64,000 bases of DNA from NCBI RefSeq assembly GCF_000002985.6, contig NC_003284.9:4278001-4342000 (forward strand). The letters are read 5' to 3'. The notes beneath the pieces were generated by a model. It searched no databases. It was not told where the DNA came from and worked only from the letters and a program-made list of their open reading frames with translations. Every line of letters begins with the position of its first letter. Position 1 is the first letter of the stretch. The DNA comes from Caenorhabditis elegans. Lineage: Eukaryota > Nematoda > Chromadorea > Rhabditida > Rhabditidae. This document shows, one piece after another, positions 49,332-59,720 of this stretch. A program made the translations under genes and the position numbers.

Positions 49332-50106
49332 TTTTGTCCCCCCCCCCCCCCCCTCCAATTCCCGGTCACGTCTTGATCTCCTACCTATTACAACGAGTGT
49401 GTATGTATTTACAATTCTTCTTGCCACATTTTTTCTGTGGATCTCATTTTTTATAAAATTGAATTTTGTCGACTGTTTTTCCTTTTGAATAAATTATTCA
49501 GCAATTCTAACAATTTTTTTTGGAAACACAGTATAATATTCATCGAAACCATCCCTAAAATCACAAAGTTTGAGATCAAGCTTGAAAATCTATCTAAAGA
49601 AAAATTATGATTATTGTCCGTCAATCCGTGGAACTTTCGATAAATGAGGAGCTGCTGACGGTTCTGCTGTACGTGGCAATAATCGCTGAAAAACTTATTC
49701 CGGATATATTTTTTTAAAAGTGAACACCATATCTCTATCAGAATGACATGGAAAACATTTTTCAGGGTGTTAAATTGTCAAATTCAAAACTAAACCTACT
49801 AGTTTTAATTAATTAATTGAATTTTTTCCTCAAAATTTTATTACATTTTTTGATCTTATTTTTGTTCTATAAAATGTTTCGGGTTTTTTGAAAAGTGTGA
49901 CCAGAAAATTCAAAATGTTTTTTTTTTACTCTTTGTTCCATTGAATGGTTTTGGTCTTATTTTATATGGTTTTATTTAAATGTATTAATTTACCGTATGA
50001 ACAAGAATTTTTAAAAATTTGGTTCAAAATGTATAATATCTAATCCTGTTAACATCAAGATTGAGAAATCTATTTGAAAAATTTTCCAAAAAAATCGAAA
50101 ACTTAT
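46179..50106. repeat. IR1 left arm (3928 bp)
   Basis: Reverse-complement partner of 51303-55230; positions pair as x with 101409-x. The outer edge falls in GPCR intron 8, after the last shared bases gatagtgg (read on the other strand); the inner edge falls at cttat. The arm holds GPCR exons 9-17 and the last exon of the small minus-strand gene. All coding segments compared are identical between arms, and the C16/G16 tracts have equal length. Confidence 0.96.
49338..49353 (-). repeat. C16 tract (G16 on minus strand), just after the GPCR stop
   Basis: Sixteen C begin 7 nt after the GPCR stop codon, inside its 3' UTR and inside the IR1 left arm. The identical tract in the other arm reads as G16 at 52056-52071. 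Confidence 0.95.
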
Positions 50107-50873
50107 TCTTGCTACTTTATTTTTTGAATTAAAATTGGCGACCGACAACTTTGGCCATTTCTGGAATTGACCCGTTTTGGAAAAAAAATCAGTCATCTTT
50201 TTTGTATTCCGACAATCATTTTGTTTTAATTCACTAATTCAAATTTTAAGACACTTTGAGAATATTTTCGGCAATTGTCAATTCCGGCGATAATTAGCTT
50301 GAGGAAATATTTGGCAAATTCGGCAATTGCTGGTTTTTGCGGTTTTTTTTTTGATTTTTGGAAATTAATTATTGCCGCACACACCTAATTTGTATCAACC
50401 TAATAAATATATAATGGATTTAGAGTTCTGCTTTTTACAGCAAACTTCAAACACTCCTGTCCAGTCGGACTTAACAGAAGTGTTGTAATTGAATGTAGAG
50501 AATATAAAGAGTCAAATTGCGACACTAAAATTAAAAATTCACTGTCTACCTTTTCTGTAGATCGAGTGAGTCCTCTCTCATTCTCCAAAGTGGCGTTCAT
50601 CCGCGTTCTCTGAGTGCTTGGCGATGTTTCGGTAATATTTCTTTGACTTATTGATTCTTGTCCGACCCGATGTTCAGTCGATTGTTCATGTCTGCTTGTC
50701 ACGTGACCATCTTCAAACTGTTTCCAGAGTCCTGTAAATCAAATTGAAATTTTTTTAGCCCGTTAATAATTTGTGTTTTAGTAAACCATACCTGGAACAT
50801 ATTGTTTTCCAAGCATTGGAATATCGGTTAGGTGTGACAAAACATCAAAGCGAGTTTTATCGTAACTGTTCAT
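49611..50873 (-). CDS. Small unknown protein, gene straddling the IR1 boundary
   Basis: Three minus-strand exons, 50792-50873 (ATG at 50873), 50550-50731 and 49611-49685, join in frame to 112 aa. The protein is hydrophilic: it starts MNSYDKTRFDVLSHLTDIPM, has a GLWKQFEDGHV stretch, a Ser/Thr/Arg/Glu-rich centre and the end VPRIDGQ. I see no signal peptide, membrane segment or known domain. Exons 1 and 2 lie in the unique IR1 spacer while exon 3 lies in the left arm, on the strand opposite and 280 bp beyond the GPCR stop, so the two genes converge. A TTTTCAG acceptor about 40 nt upstream of the ATG could take a spliced leader. The consistent phases and good splice sites are the only support; it could still be a chance model. 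Confidence 0.55.
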
Positions 50874-51723
50874 TTGGTAATCACAAAGTAGCTATCGTTT
50901 AACAGAGCTGTATACCCTGAAAAAATACAAAGGTTGTGAGTAAGTAAGCAAACTTTGCTATTTGTTGAGAACGCGAGAAGGGCAAGTGAAAGTTGGTGAA
51001 TAGTGAAAACGAATGTTTTGGAAAATAGGAATAATAGCATACTGCATTTATCATTAGATCAACTGGCAACAATTTCTATCTTCTGCTTTGCAACGGGCAC
51101 ATTTGTTCACTCTCAACCACTTTTATCATGAAATGTTTCTCTTTTTTCGCTTGAGTTACATCTTTGAAGAAATATATGAGAAGATGCAGCATGGATAGCA
51201 ATTTGTTTAACATTTTTTGAAATGTGAAGCTTTTGAAATGAGATTCAGATTTTCGGCTGACGCAGCATATGCCACACAAGAATGAGTAAAGAAATAATGC
51301 AGATAAGTTTTCGATTTTTTTGGAAAATTTTTCAAATAGATTTCTCAATCTTGATGTTAACAGGATTAGATATTATACATTTTGAACCAAATTTTTAAAA
51401 ATTCTTGTTCATACGGTAAATTAATACATTTAAATAAAACCATATAAAATAAGACCAAAACCATTCAATGGAACAAAGAGTAAAAAAAAAACATTTTGAA
51501 TTTTCTGGTCACACTTTTCAAAAAACCCGAAACATTTTATAGAACAAAAATAAGATCAAAAAATGTAATAAAATTTTGAGGAAAAAATTCAATTAATTAA
51601 TTAAAACTAGTAGGTTTAGTTTTGAATTTGACAATTTAACACCCTGAAAAATGTTTTCCATGTCATTCTGATAGAGATATGGTGTTCACTTTTAAAAAAA
51701 TATATCCGGAATAAGTTTTTCAG

Positions 51724-51798
51724 CGATTATTGCCACGTACAGCAGAACCGTCAGCAGCTCCTCATTTATCGAAAGTTCCACGGATTGACGGACAATAA
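51724..51798 (+). pseudogene. Orphan copy of the small gene's last exon
   Basis: Mirror image of 49611-49685 in the right arm of IR1. It carries the acceptor and 25 codons ending in a stop, but upstream exons 1 and 2 are absent because they belong to the single-copy spacer on the other strand. It cannot be joined to the parent gene's exons in cis. Confidence 0.7.
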
Positions 51799-52055
51799 TC
51801 ATAATTTTTCTTTAGATAGATTTTCAAGCTTGATCTCAAACTTTGTGATTTTAGGGATGGTTTCGATGAATATTATACTGTGTTTCCAAAAAAAATTGTT
51901 AGAATTGCTGAATAATTTATTCAAAAGGAAAAACAGTCGACAAAATTCAATTTTATAAAAAATGAGATCCACAGAAAAAATGTGGCAAGAAGAATTGTAA
52001 ATACATACACACTCGTTGTAATAGGTAGGAGATCAAGACGTGACCGGGAATTGGA

Positions 52056-52071
52056 GGGGGGGGGGGGGGGG
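52056..52071 (+). repeat. G16 tract, IR1 partner of the C16 tract
   Basis: Sixteen G at the mirror position of 49338-49353. Equal length in both arms of so unstable a tract suggests a very young duplication or continuing gene conversion. Confidence 0.95.
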
Positions 52072-52077
52072 ACAAAA

Positions 52078-54420
52078 TTAAACAAAAATTTCGCAATCAG
52101 CCTGATCGTTGACCATTGCTTCGAACGTCATTCGCGTTTCATGGATATGGAGAGATGCTGAACTATTTGACATACCGGATCCTCTGCAAACATGTAGTTA
52201 ACACAATCTGTAAGATGAAGGGAAATACATACCTTCGTTTATCATTACTACTTTGAGATGGAAGAGTGATACCGCCGATTATTTCAGAAGATGATCTACG
52301 AATACAATCATCCGAAGATCGCCTGAAATTGAAGCACATTTATTATAAGTTAAACGATTAATTTTTATTTAGAAATTAACATCAGCTAGTTATTATTTTG
52401 TAGAAAAGTAACACAACACAGTAACACAGTAAGTAACACAACATAAGTAAAACATTGTGAGTTCTTGAACAACTCAGGTCCTACCTAAACCGGGTGGGGT
52501 CTGGATGTGCTAAATCTGCGAATTTTTGATGTTTTTTTTTGTATTCTCCAAATATAGACATTAGCCATCCTTACCTAAAAGTTGTGTTTCCTCCGGCGGA
52601 GATTGAAATTCGATTCGGTGAAATTTCGTCAATGACGATTTCTGGTTTTTGCATGGAAATTTTTCTGTTGTTCATTGGTCTGTAAAATATTCGTTTAGTC
52701 CAGCGTGCCTTGATAAAGTATTCTTCTAATGTTTCAACATGCTCAAGCATATTTAATATTTAGAAAAATTCAGAAAAATAATCATTCCAATACATAGAGT
52801 ATAACAGAAAAAAGAAGAGGTTTCATCATATTTCGAAAACAAAGTAATTTCCGTTTCGGTCCCATGCAAGGACTATCACTTGTCTATTATTATGATTATT
52901 ATCCTTTCAAACACCTTTTGAATATTTTGTTTCTGAACGATTGACCGGAACTTGAAGTGTCAGAACTGAATGTCAAGAATGTGTTCTATTAGAAGAAATG
53001 TGTGACCTGTCAAAAAAGTCGTACTTACCCAGCTGAGCTCGTTTTGCGCAGAGGGCTTTTCACGATTTTATGGAAACCGCATCCACATTTTGCAGGACCT
53101 CTGTTATGAAACATTTAAAAGCTATGGACGAATAAATGAGGCTCACCTGCTGCTATCTCGTGGCGGTAACATCCACGATTTTTCTCTCTGACGTCGAGAA
53201 GATCGACGGAAGCCAAGTAAGCGGCGGAATGAATGACGGAATTTCTGAAAAAAGGAGGTGTTGAATGGATTATACAGTACAGTTTTCAGTATATTTAGTT
53301 TGCTAAGCGGGTTTACTATTTCTTGTCAAATTGAGTTAAGCTGGCGCAATGCCTATAGAGGGAATACAGACATGTCAAAATTTTGGAAAACGTTGTCGGT
53401 TTTACCTTGTCTCAATTCCATGAATTAATGTTTTATACAACGCAAATTGAACTTGAAAAATTAAAAATATAATCTTTTTCGACTAAACTTTTTTATTATA
53501 TAGCCAATTATGTATTATAATTATTTCTATAATTACTATCAAATTTGATATAAAAATGCTTACTGGATTGATTGTTGAGTAAATGAAAAAGTTGAGTGAC
53601 GAATTCAAATACCCCAGTGCGGTAAACCAATGGAACCAAATTTCGAGGTCCGCTGACCAAACGTTGAATATCAATTTGTAAATTTTGATCATGTTCAATG
53701 TGAAAAACGGAAGCCAGCAGACGAGAAAAACCACTGCAATGTATTTGGTTTAGTTTTAATGTCAAAGAATAGTTTCAGTTACCCATTACAGTTGCAACCA
53801 ACTTGGTTGCACGAGTCTCTCGACGAATCGCCATTCCCTGCTTGGATTTCAGTTTTGCTAACAGGTCCAGCGCCCAGTCCTGGAAAATCGGACAGTTGAA
53901 GAAAATTCGGTAATTTTATTTTGGTATAGTTCCAATATTTTCCGTTTTTTTCTTGTTTTTTTTTAGATTCCGGATGTTTCAAAGGATATGGAAAATTTTT
54001 ATGAAAATTTAGCGTTGAGTTACCAAAAGTGGCTGAAACATGCGTATTTTGCAGGTAATTCAAATTTCAATGTCTTTCTTTGAATATTCTACGTATTTTC
54101 AATCTGGATATAACAAAAAATATTTAAAATCATACTTGAGCTAATCTAAATTGAACCATGAACATTCTAGAACAACAACAAGTATGAATCTTTTTTAAAT
54201 TTTTTTAAACAGTTTTGTATTAAAAACGGATTATTTTCAGTCTTTATAGTGTGTTTGTTTTTAAAGCTCAAATTATTACTTTCAGACCGGCCAACTTCTT
54301 CCTTGCAATGTAGACGCTTTCTCTTCTCGCATAAAGATACATGTTACTGATCGAACTTCTTGACGGTCGTTCCCAATCAGATATCATCTCGGATAAACGT
54401 CTCATCTTTCGCTTTTCAAC
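52078..54420 (-). pseudogene. Truncated inverted copy of the GPCR gene (exons 9-17)
   Basis: Reverse-oriented copy of GPCR exons 9-17, with every splice site and the stop at 52078 intact. It encodes the end of intracellular loop 3, TM6 (CWLP), TM7 (NFFIY) and the whole C-tail, about 320 codons, but exons 1-8 (TM1-TM5, ligand Asp, DRY region) are missing. The upstream neighbour on the same strand is the 3' end of cst-2. If transcribed, it would need readthrough from cst-2 or a new promoter. It could not form a receptor alone; a two-helix fragment or a pseudogene is expected. No disabling mutation is seen, which fits recent origin. Confidence 0.85.
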
Positions 54421-55191
54421 CTGAAAAAAATTATTCAAAGATCCCTCAAAGAGCTGGTGCAATATAAAGCCATTCTGAAAGCAGTCGAATCATTAAAAAA
54501 AGCTAATCATAGCTGCAACTTGTTGCATTTATTTTCAATGCATCCGGCATTCTCACCCTGCATACTAGGCGTGTGATCTTGAGAAAATCTTGCAATAGCT
54601 TAGAAAAAGAGTTTCACCTACCGCTGCTTCACCACATGTTTCTCTTTTCAATTTTGAGTTCCTGAAAGCAAAGCTAACGAAGGTACTCATCTATGCAACC
54701 TCACGTGCTAGAAATAAATTTGCTACTTGAAGCCGTGGTCAGTCAGCTAATCAGCAAATGTTACATGCGATAAGTACACACGATAGCGAAGAAAAGAAAG
54801 TCGAAAAATGGGGGAAATCAATGTTACTATTTCGAGTATACTCTCTAACTCACAAATTCGTCTTTTTCATATGTTGAAGTGATCGGGAGAGAATTGGTTC
54901 CGATCTAAATAGGTCGGAGTCGAGATAGTAGTTGGTGAGAAAAGAAAAGAAGCTGAACTAATTGAAAGAGTACTTACCAGCTATAGTTGATTTGAAAGGT
55001 TCAGAAGAGAACATGCATTATCTCATAGACTATTTGTGAGTTTTGCGGACAAAGAGTTAGGAACTCGGCAATTTTTACAGCAAAGGGATGTGCGGCATCC
55101 GTTTCGACAGTATAGTAATATATAAGTTTTCCAGAAGGTAAATTTGAAAACTATTATATCAGGTAAACAGATTAGGATATTAGCTAGGCTT

Positions 55192-58034
55192 TTAAATTAT
55201 AAAAACCAAAACAAAGTGTTGAGATAGTGGATGAAAGTTTGGACCGGTTCCATCTTGAGCAAACGGTTGGTTTTTTGAAGGGTCTGAAGCGCTTGCGGTG
55301 TGACCCGGTGGTTGAACGCGCGGTGAGTTGCCATTTTTCGACGAGCCTGGAACTATATCGGTGAATGCAATTTAACGCTCATGAAAAAACGAACTATATG
55401 CCGATTTAGGAATTTCTCCACCAATTCTCAAGCTTTCCATTTGACTTCGAAGACTTTGAGCAGTGACATAGTTGTCTGAAATTGTGAGTTCTATTTCACT
55501 AGGTAATTTTGTAATTTCTCCCTGTGTCCTGCTTCACGTTACTACTAAATATCGAGCTACAAAGTAGTGCAAATTAGGTGCGTGAGTTTTGCACTTTCCC
55601 ACGACACATATGATCAAATTACATATTCAAAACTATCATAATACCTTTGTGTTGAACTAACGTAGACTCTCCACCGTCAATCATAGTGGACATTCCCTCG
55701 CTTAGCAACGTTGCATCATTTCCGCTGCTTGCTGCCTGAAAAAACAATCAAATTTTCGTTTTCTAATGAAATTTTTTGTCAACCATTGGTGCTTGTCCTA
55801 GTATAGCTTTTTCTTGAGCATCCTGGATCATCAACTGCATAATATCGCAACCTGGTGCATTTTTGATGAATGTGTGCTGAAAAATATCTATGAAGTGAGC
55901 AATGTTCACAAACTGTGTATCATTTGTTTTTCAGCAGTATTAGTAATACTATGACAGAAAACAACAAAAAAGTGTATAAAAATAGTAGAAAATTCTATGT
56001 AAAAAGTTAAAAAATTACTCCGAAGGGGTTGTCAAATTATAAGAAATCTTCTATTTTCGGTTGAGAGTAGTTGTAGGAAATATGAAAATTTGGCCCCGTC
56101 TATATCTTGGCAGTTTTTAAATGAGTTGCCACGTAGTGGCAGCAAGTGGGAAAGAACGCTCCTCGGCATTTAAAGGCAACTTCCTGCCAACTTTTGGCAA
56201 CTTTCTGCCAAACTTTTGCACATTCCTGCCAACATTTAGATGTTTTTTCCCACTTACTGCCACTACGTGGCAACTTCCTGCCAACAACTCGGCAACTTCC
56301 TGCCAGCAATTTGGCAACTTATTTTAGTGGCACTAAATAAGTTGTCAAAGTGTGGCAGGAAGTTGCCTCTGAATACCGAGTAGAGAATTATGTTGAGTTC
56401 TAGCGTTTTTTGGATTGTTTGTTTTTATAGATTTCAAGCTTTTATCGACATCATTTTGTAGTCAAACGTGAAAGTTTATCGCTTTTCTCGCATTTTTTGC
56501 TGACATGGACATATTTTCAGCCGATTAGAACACAAGTTTAGCTGACTACCGACTAGAAACTTTAAAAAATAGAAAAAAGAAATACTACATGATTGAAAAT
56601 TAATTTCTAGTCCCTGCGACAAAAAAAAGTTGTCGAAATTTTGAATTTTAGGTGGATGTACCTTTTTTCACAGTTTTAACAAATATAACGAATATTTGAG
56701 AATTTCAATATTTTTTGGATAAATCTTATTGGGAAATTTCTTTTTTTTTAAGCCATACGTACCTCACACAATCGGAGTGCCGTTTTTCTTTCTTCTGGCT
56801 TTTTAATTAAACAGCTTCTTATGAAATCATTGAACTCGGACGACCATTCTTCAGGTTTTTTAAACGTAGGTGGTGGTTTAGTTGGAATCATGAAGATTGC
56901 TCGCATCGGATGAATATCTGAATAAGGAGGCCGTCCCTCTGCCATTTCGATAGCTGTTATTCCCAGTGACCATATATCAGCTTTTGTGTCATATCCGATT
57001 TCTTCGATAACTTCAGGGGCCATCCAGAATGGCGTTCCAATGACTGTATTTCTTTTTGCCATTGTATCAGTCAACTGTCCAGCGACACCGAAATCCGCAA
57101 GCTTTGCAATTCCATCGGTATTGAGTAGAATGTTTCCAGCCTGAAAATACAGTTTTTTTTTCAAAAAAAAACAGTTTCTAACCTTTATATCTCTATGAAT
57201 CTTCTTCAAGTCATGCAAATATTGCAATCCCTTGAGAGTATCGCGCAAAACTGCACTGATTTCTTGTTCGGATAACGGTTTCCGCCTGGCACGCATTATA
57301 TCGGAGATCGACCCAGCTCCACAGTATTCCATCACAATCTTTAAATTAGTTTTTTTGTTAGTCCAGTTTTCTTCTTGATTTTCGACTAGGGGTAGGGAAT
57401 AAAATCTTTGAATTTCAATTGGCATGCATTTGAATGAATACTTTTGAATGTTATTTCCACTTTAAGCTACATTTTTTTCTGTGGAAAAATCAGAACTTTA
57501 CTGTTTTTAACTCTAATTCACAAAACGAATATAATTTTTGTTCAATTTCTTTTATTTAGTCCCACTTGGGCACAGCATTAAAATCTTAAAATTTATCTAA
57601 ACAATCTCACCCATAGATCCGAATGTTTGAAATACGATCCATAGTATTTGACAACATATTTACTTTTACATTGTTGCATTATACTGATTTCCTTGATAAT
57701 TTCTTGAAGATCAGTATCCACTGGCACTTTTTTGATGGCTAACACATGACCTGACTCTCTGTGAATTGCCTTATGTACGCTTCCATATGATCTGAAAATT
57801 TGGAATTTTTCAATCCGATAGAATTGAAATAACAAACCCTTCGCCCAGCTTTCCAACAATGTCGAAAACTTCTTCTGGTGGTTTGTTAAGCGCCGACGAA
57901 TCCAATTTAAATCCATCGCTAAAACAAAAGAGAATGTTTATTTTGGAAGAGTAACTCTTTTTTTTTGTTTTGTGTCTGACAAACCTTGAGCCCTCTTCCG
58001 AATTCCGCCGCGAGCTGTCTGTAGACGGTGGCAT
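55192..58034 (-). CDS. cst-2: MST/Hippo-type Ste20 kinase, copy with replaced C-terminus
   Basis: Nine minus-strand exons: 57985-58034, 57838-57918, 57611-57791, 57183-57338, 56763-57140, 55784-55876, 55645-55735, 55395-55475 and 55192-55346, giving 421 aa. The kinase domain covers about 34-285: GKLGEGSYGSV loop, Lys64 in LAIKKV, HRDIKAGN (152-159), DFG (172-174), activation loop KRNTVIGTPFWMAPE with the Thr phosphorylated in MST kinases. This is the GCK-II/MST (Hippo) family, which phosphorylates Warts/LATS- or NDR-type kinases. A regulatory linker follows. The last 12 residues (PLSQHFVLVFII) and the stop lie in the IR1 right arm (55192-55230), so the protein ends in antisense GPCR intron sequence and lacks the SARAH dimerisation domain expected of MST kinases. 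A TTTCAG acceptor 10 nt before the ATG suggests SL1. The assignment of the names cst-2 (left) and cst-1 (right) is from memory. Confidence 0.9.
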
Positions 58035-59720
58035 CGGGAGGACGCTGAAATTAATGAAATTAACTTTGCTGAAATTTAAAAGTGGAGTAACGTCAGTGCT
58101 GAAATTGCTCAAAAACATGCATGCGGCACCACAATAATCAAATATTTTAGCAAAAAGTTTCTGAAAGATGTTCTAAATTTTATCTGATTTTTTTTTGAAA
58201 ATTGAAAATAAACTCAGTTTTTGCCAATTGTTGGACTTTTTGAAAGTCGTCCTTTCAAAAACTGTTCAGCATTTTTATTTGTTTAATATTTAGTCATTTT
58301 GACACCATAAGAGTAGTTTTAAACAATTTTCCAACTTGCGCTACTCCACCTTTAACTGTGTACAAGTTGAAGGATTTATAAAAAAGTGTTGTAAGATCTT
58401 GTGTGAGTATAGGAATGAACACCCAATGAGATATAAGTAAGATGAAGAGCAGATGTTGTCCGTCCGACCGACGAGAACTATGGGGCAAGAAAATCGAAGA
58501 AAGAAGAAGAAAGAAGAAGAAGAAGATAAAACCTATCCTTGAGGACACATTAGTCGCATGTTTCTCTGCGTTCTCTTGGTTGCACATGCACTCTGCTTGT
58601 TCAATTAGAACGTCAACAGTGCATGTATGGTCATATTCTGAAGGGAGGCGAGAAGAGTGAGAAGAGAAAGACAGGCGAATCGATTTGGACGTCGTTTTGA
58701 AAGCGAAAAGACGTCTGCGGGGTTCCACCCATGTGGCCCCGATGGCCCGAAGAATGAATAATTGACTACGGCAATTGTCTTTTGGAAAAAAAAGTAATCC
58801 GACAAAGTCCAACGTTTTTAGATTAAGATTTCATTGGTAAAATGGTTGAAAAAGCCGAGAAAAACTAATTAATAAATTTTATAATTTATGAAATCTTTGA
58901 GATAGACCTGAGCATATTTTAAAACAATACAAATTTAGAAGAACCTTATTTTTCATGAAAGAGATTGAAGTATCATGATTTTCAATTCTATTTCGCAATG
59001 TTAGCATTTCATTTAAGATTGAAATATCCTTTTTGAAAGTGTGAGAATTAAATATTCCCATTGAAACTATCAAACTATCAAAGACCAGAGAACAACTCAA
59101 AAACAGTACTCTATTTCAGATAAGTTGTACCGTGATAAAAAAAAAGAAGTTAATATAACCGACCGCAGGCGCTACATTCGACGAGCATTCGTAATGCCCT
59201 CGGCTCACTCTACGTTATTTGAGCAGTGTGTGGTCGAGGCGAAAGGGGGAAAAGGACGGGAAAGAGTGCGAAGTGTGTACTGCGCTCGTTTCATAAGACT
59301 TGACCCTTCACACGTCAGGATGTTTGAATGCGGAATATCGTATTGCTAACTGTGTCCTTCCTGGTGCTGTTTTGCGGTACTGTTTTATTATGAGAGTTGT
59401 TGGGTAGTCATCACCTGATTCACGTATGTTTACTATCTTTACTTGTCAGTAGACTTTATTTGTTATGGTGCATAGTAGTTGATTGCTTTTTGTCAGTTTG
59501 GACAATTATTCTAGTTGATTTTATAAAGCATGTTTCATCCATTTTTTCAAGCAAAGAGATGTCATAAATTCAAAAACAATTTCCAAGTTATTCTTTAATT
59601 TCAATCTATTTAACTTTAAAGAACTGTTAATTGATTTTTCAAAAATATATACACCCATAATATGAAAAAGTATTTTCAACTATCAATAAACACCGAGAAA
59701 AGCGGAATATCAAAATTTTT
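55678..59720. repeat. IR2 left arm (visible part at least 4043 bp)
   Basis: Reverse-complement partner of 59958-64000; positions pair as x with 119678-x. The inner edge is at caaaattttt. The outer edge cannot be seen because the partner runs off the window; it may extend to 55231, where IR1 begins. The arm holds cst-2 exons 1-7 and its promoter. Confidence 0.96.
56124..56366. repeat. Palindromic GGCAACTTCCTGCC repeat in a cst-2 intron
   Basis: This segment of the intron between cst-2 exons 5 and 6 is a partial palindrome: gttgccacgtagtggcag at 56125 is answered by ctgccactacgtggcaac near 56270. Between and after these, ggcaacttcctgcc recurs several times in both orientations. It is a non-coding MITE-like or satellite-type repeat. 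Its mirror copy is at 63312-63554 in cst-1. Confidence 0.75.

Larger units (their letters stand above)
51303..55230. repeat. IR1 right arm (3928 bp)
   Basis: Inverted copy of 46179-50106. It contains the truncated GPCR copy (minus) and an orphan copy of the small gene's last exon (plus). Its outer end at 55230 abuts unique cst-2 coding sequence. The spacer 50107-51302 (1196 bp) holds the first two exons and the promoter of the small gene. Confidence 0.96.

Noticed and set aside
56100-56340. Four overlapping frames of 64-69 codons on both strands, and mirrors at 63338-63578
   Set aside because: They translate a palindromic intronic repeat, which is why both strands are open.
58294-58812. 172-codon open frame (minus) and its mirror at 60866-61384
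   Set aside because: It contains a poly-Phe/Leu run from a TTC repeat, has no domain, and lies in the upstream region of the kinase genes. The mirror copy is not independent evidence.
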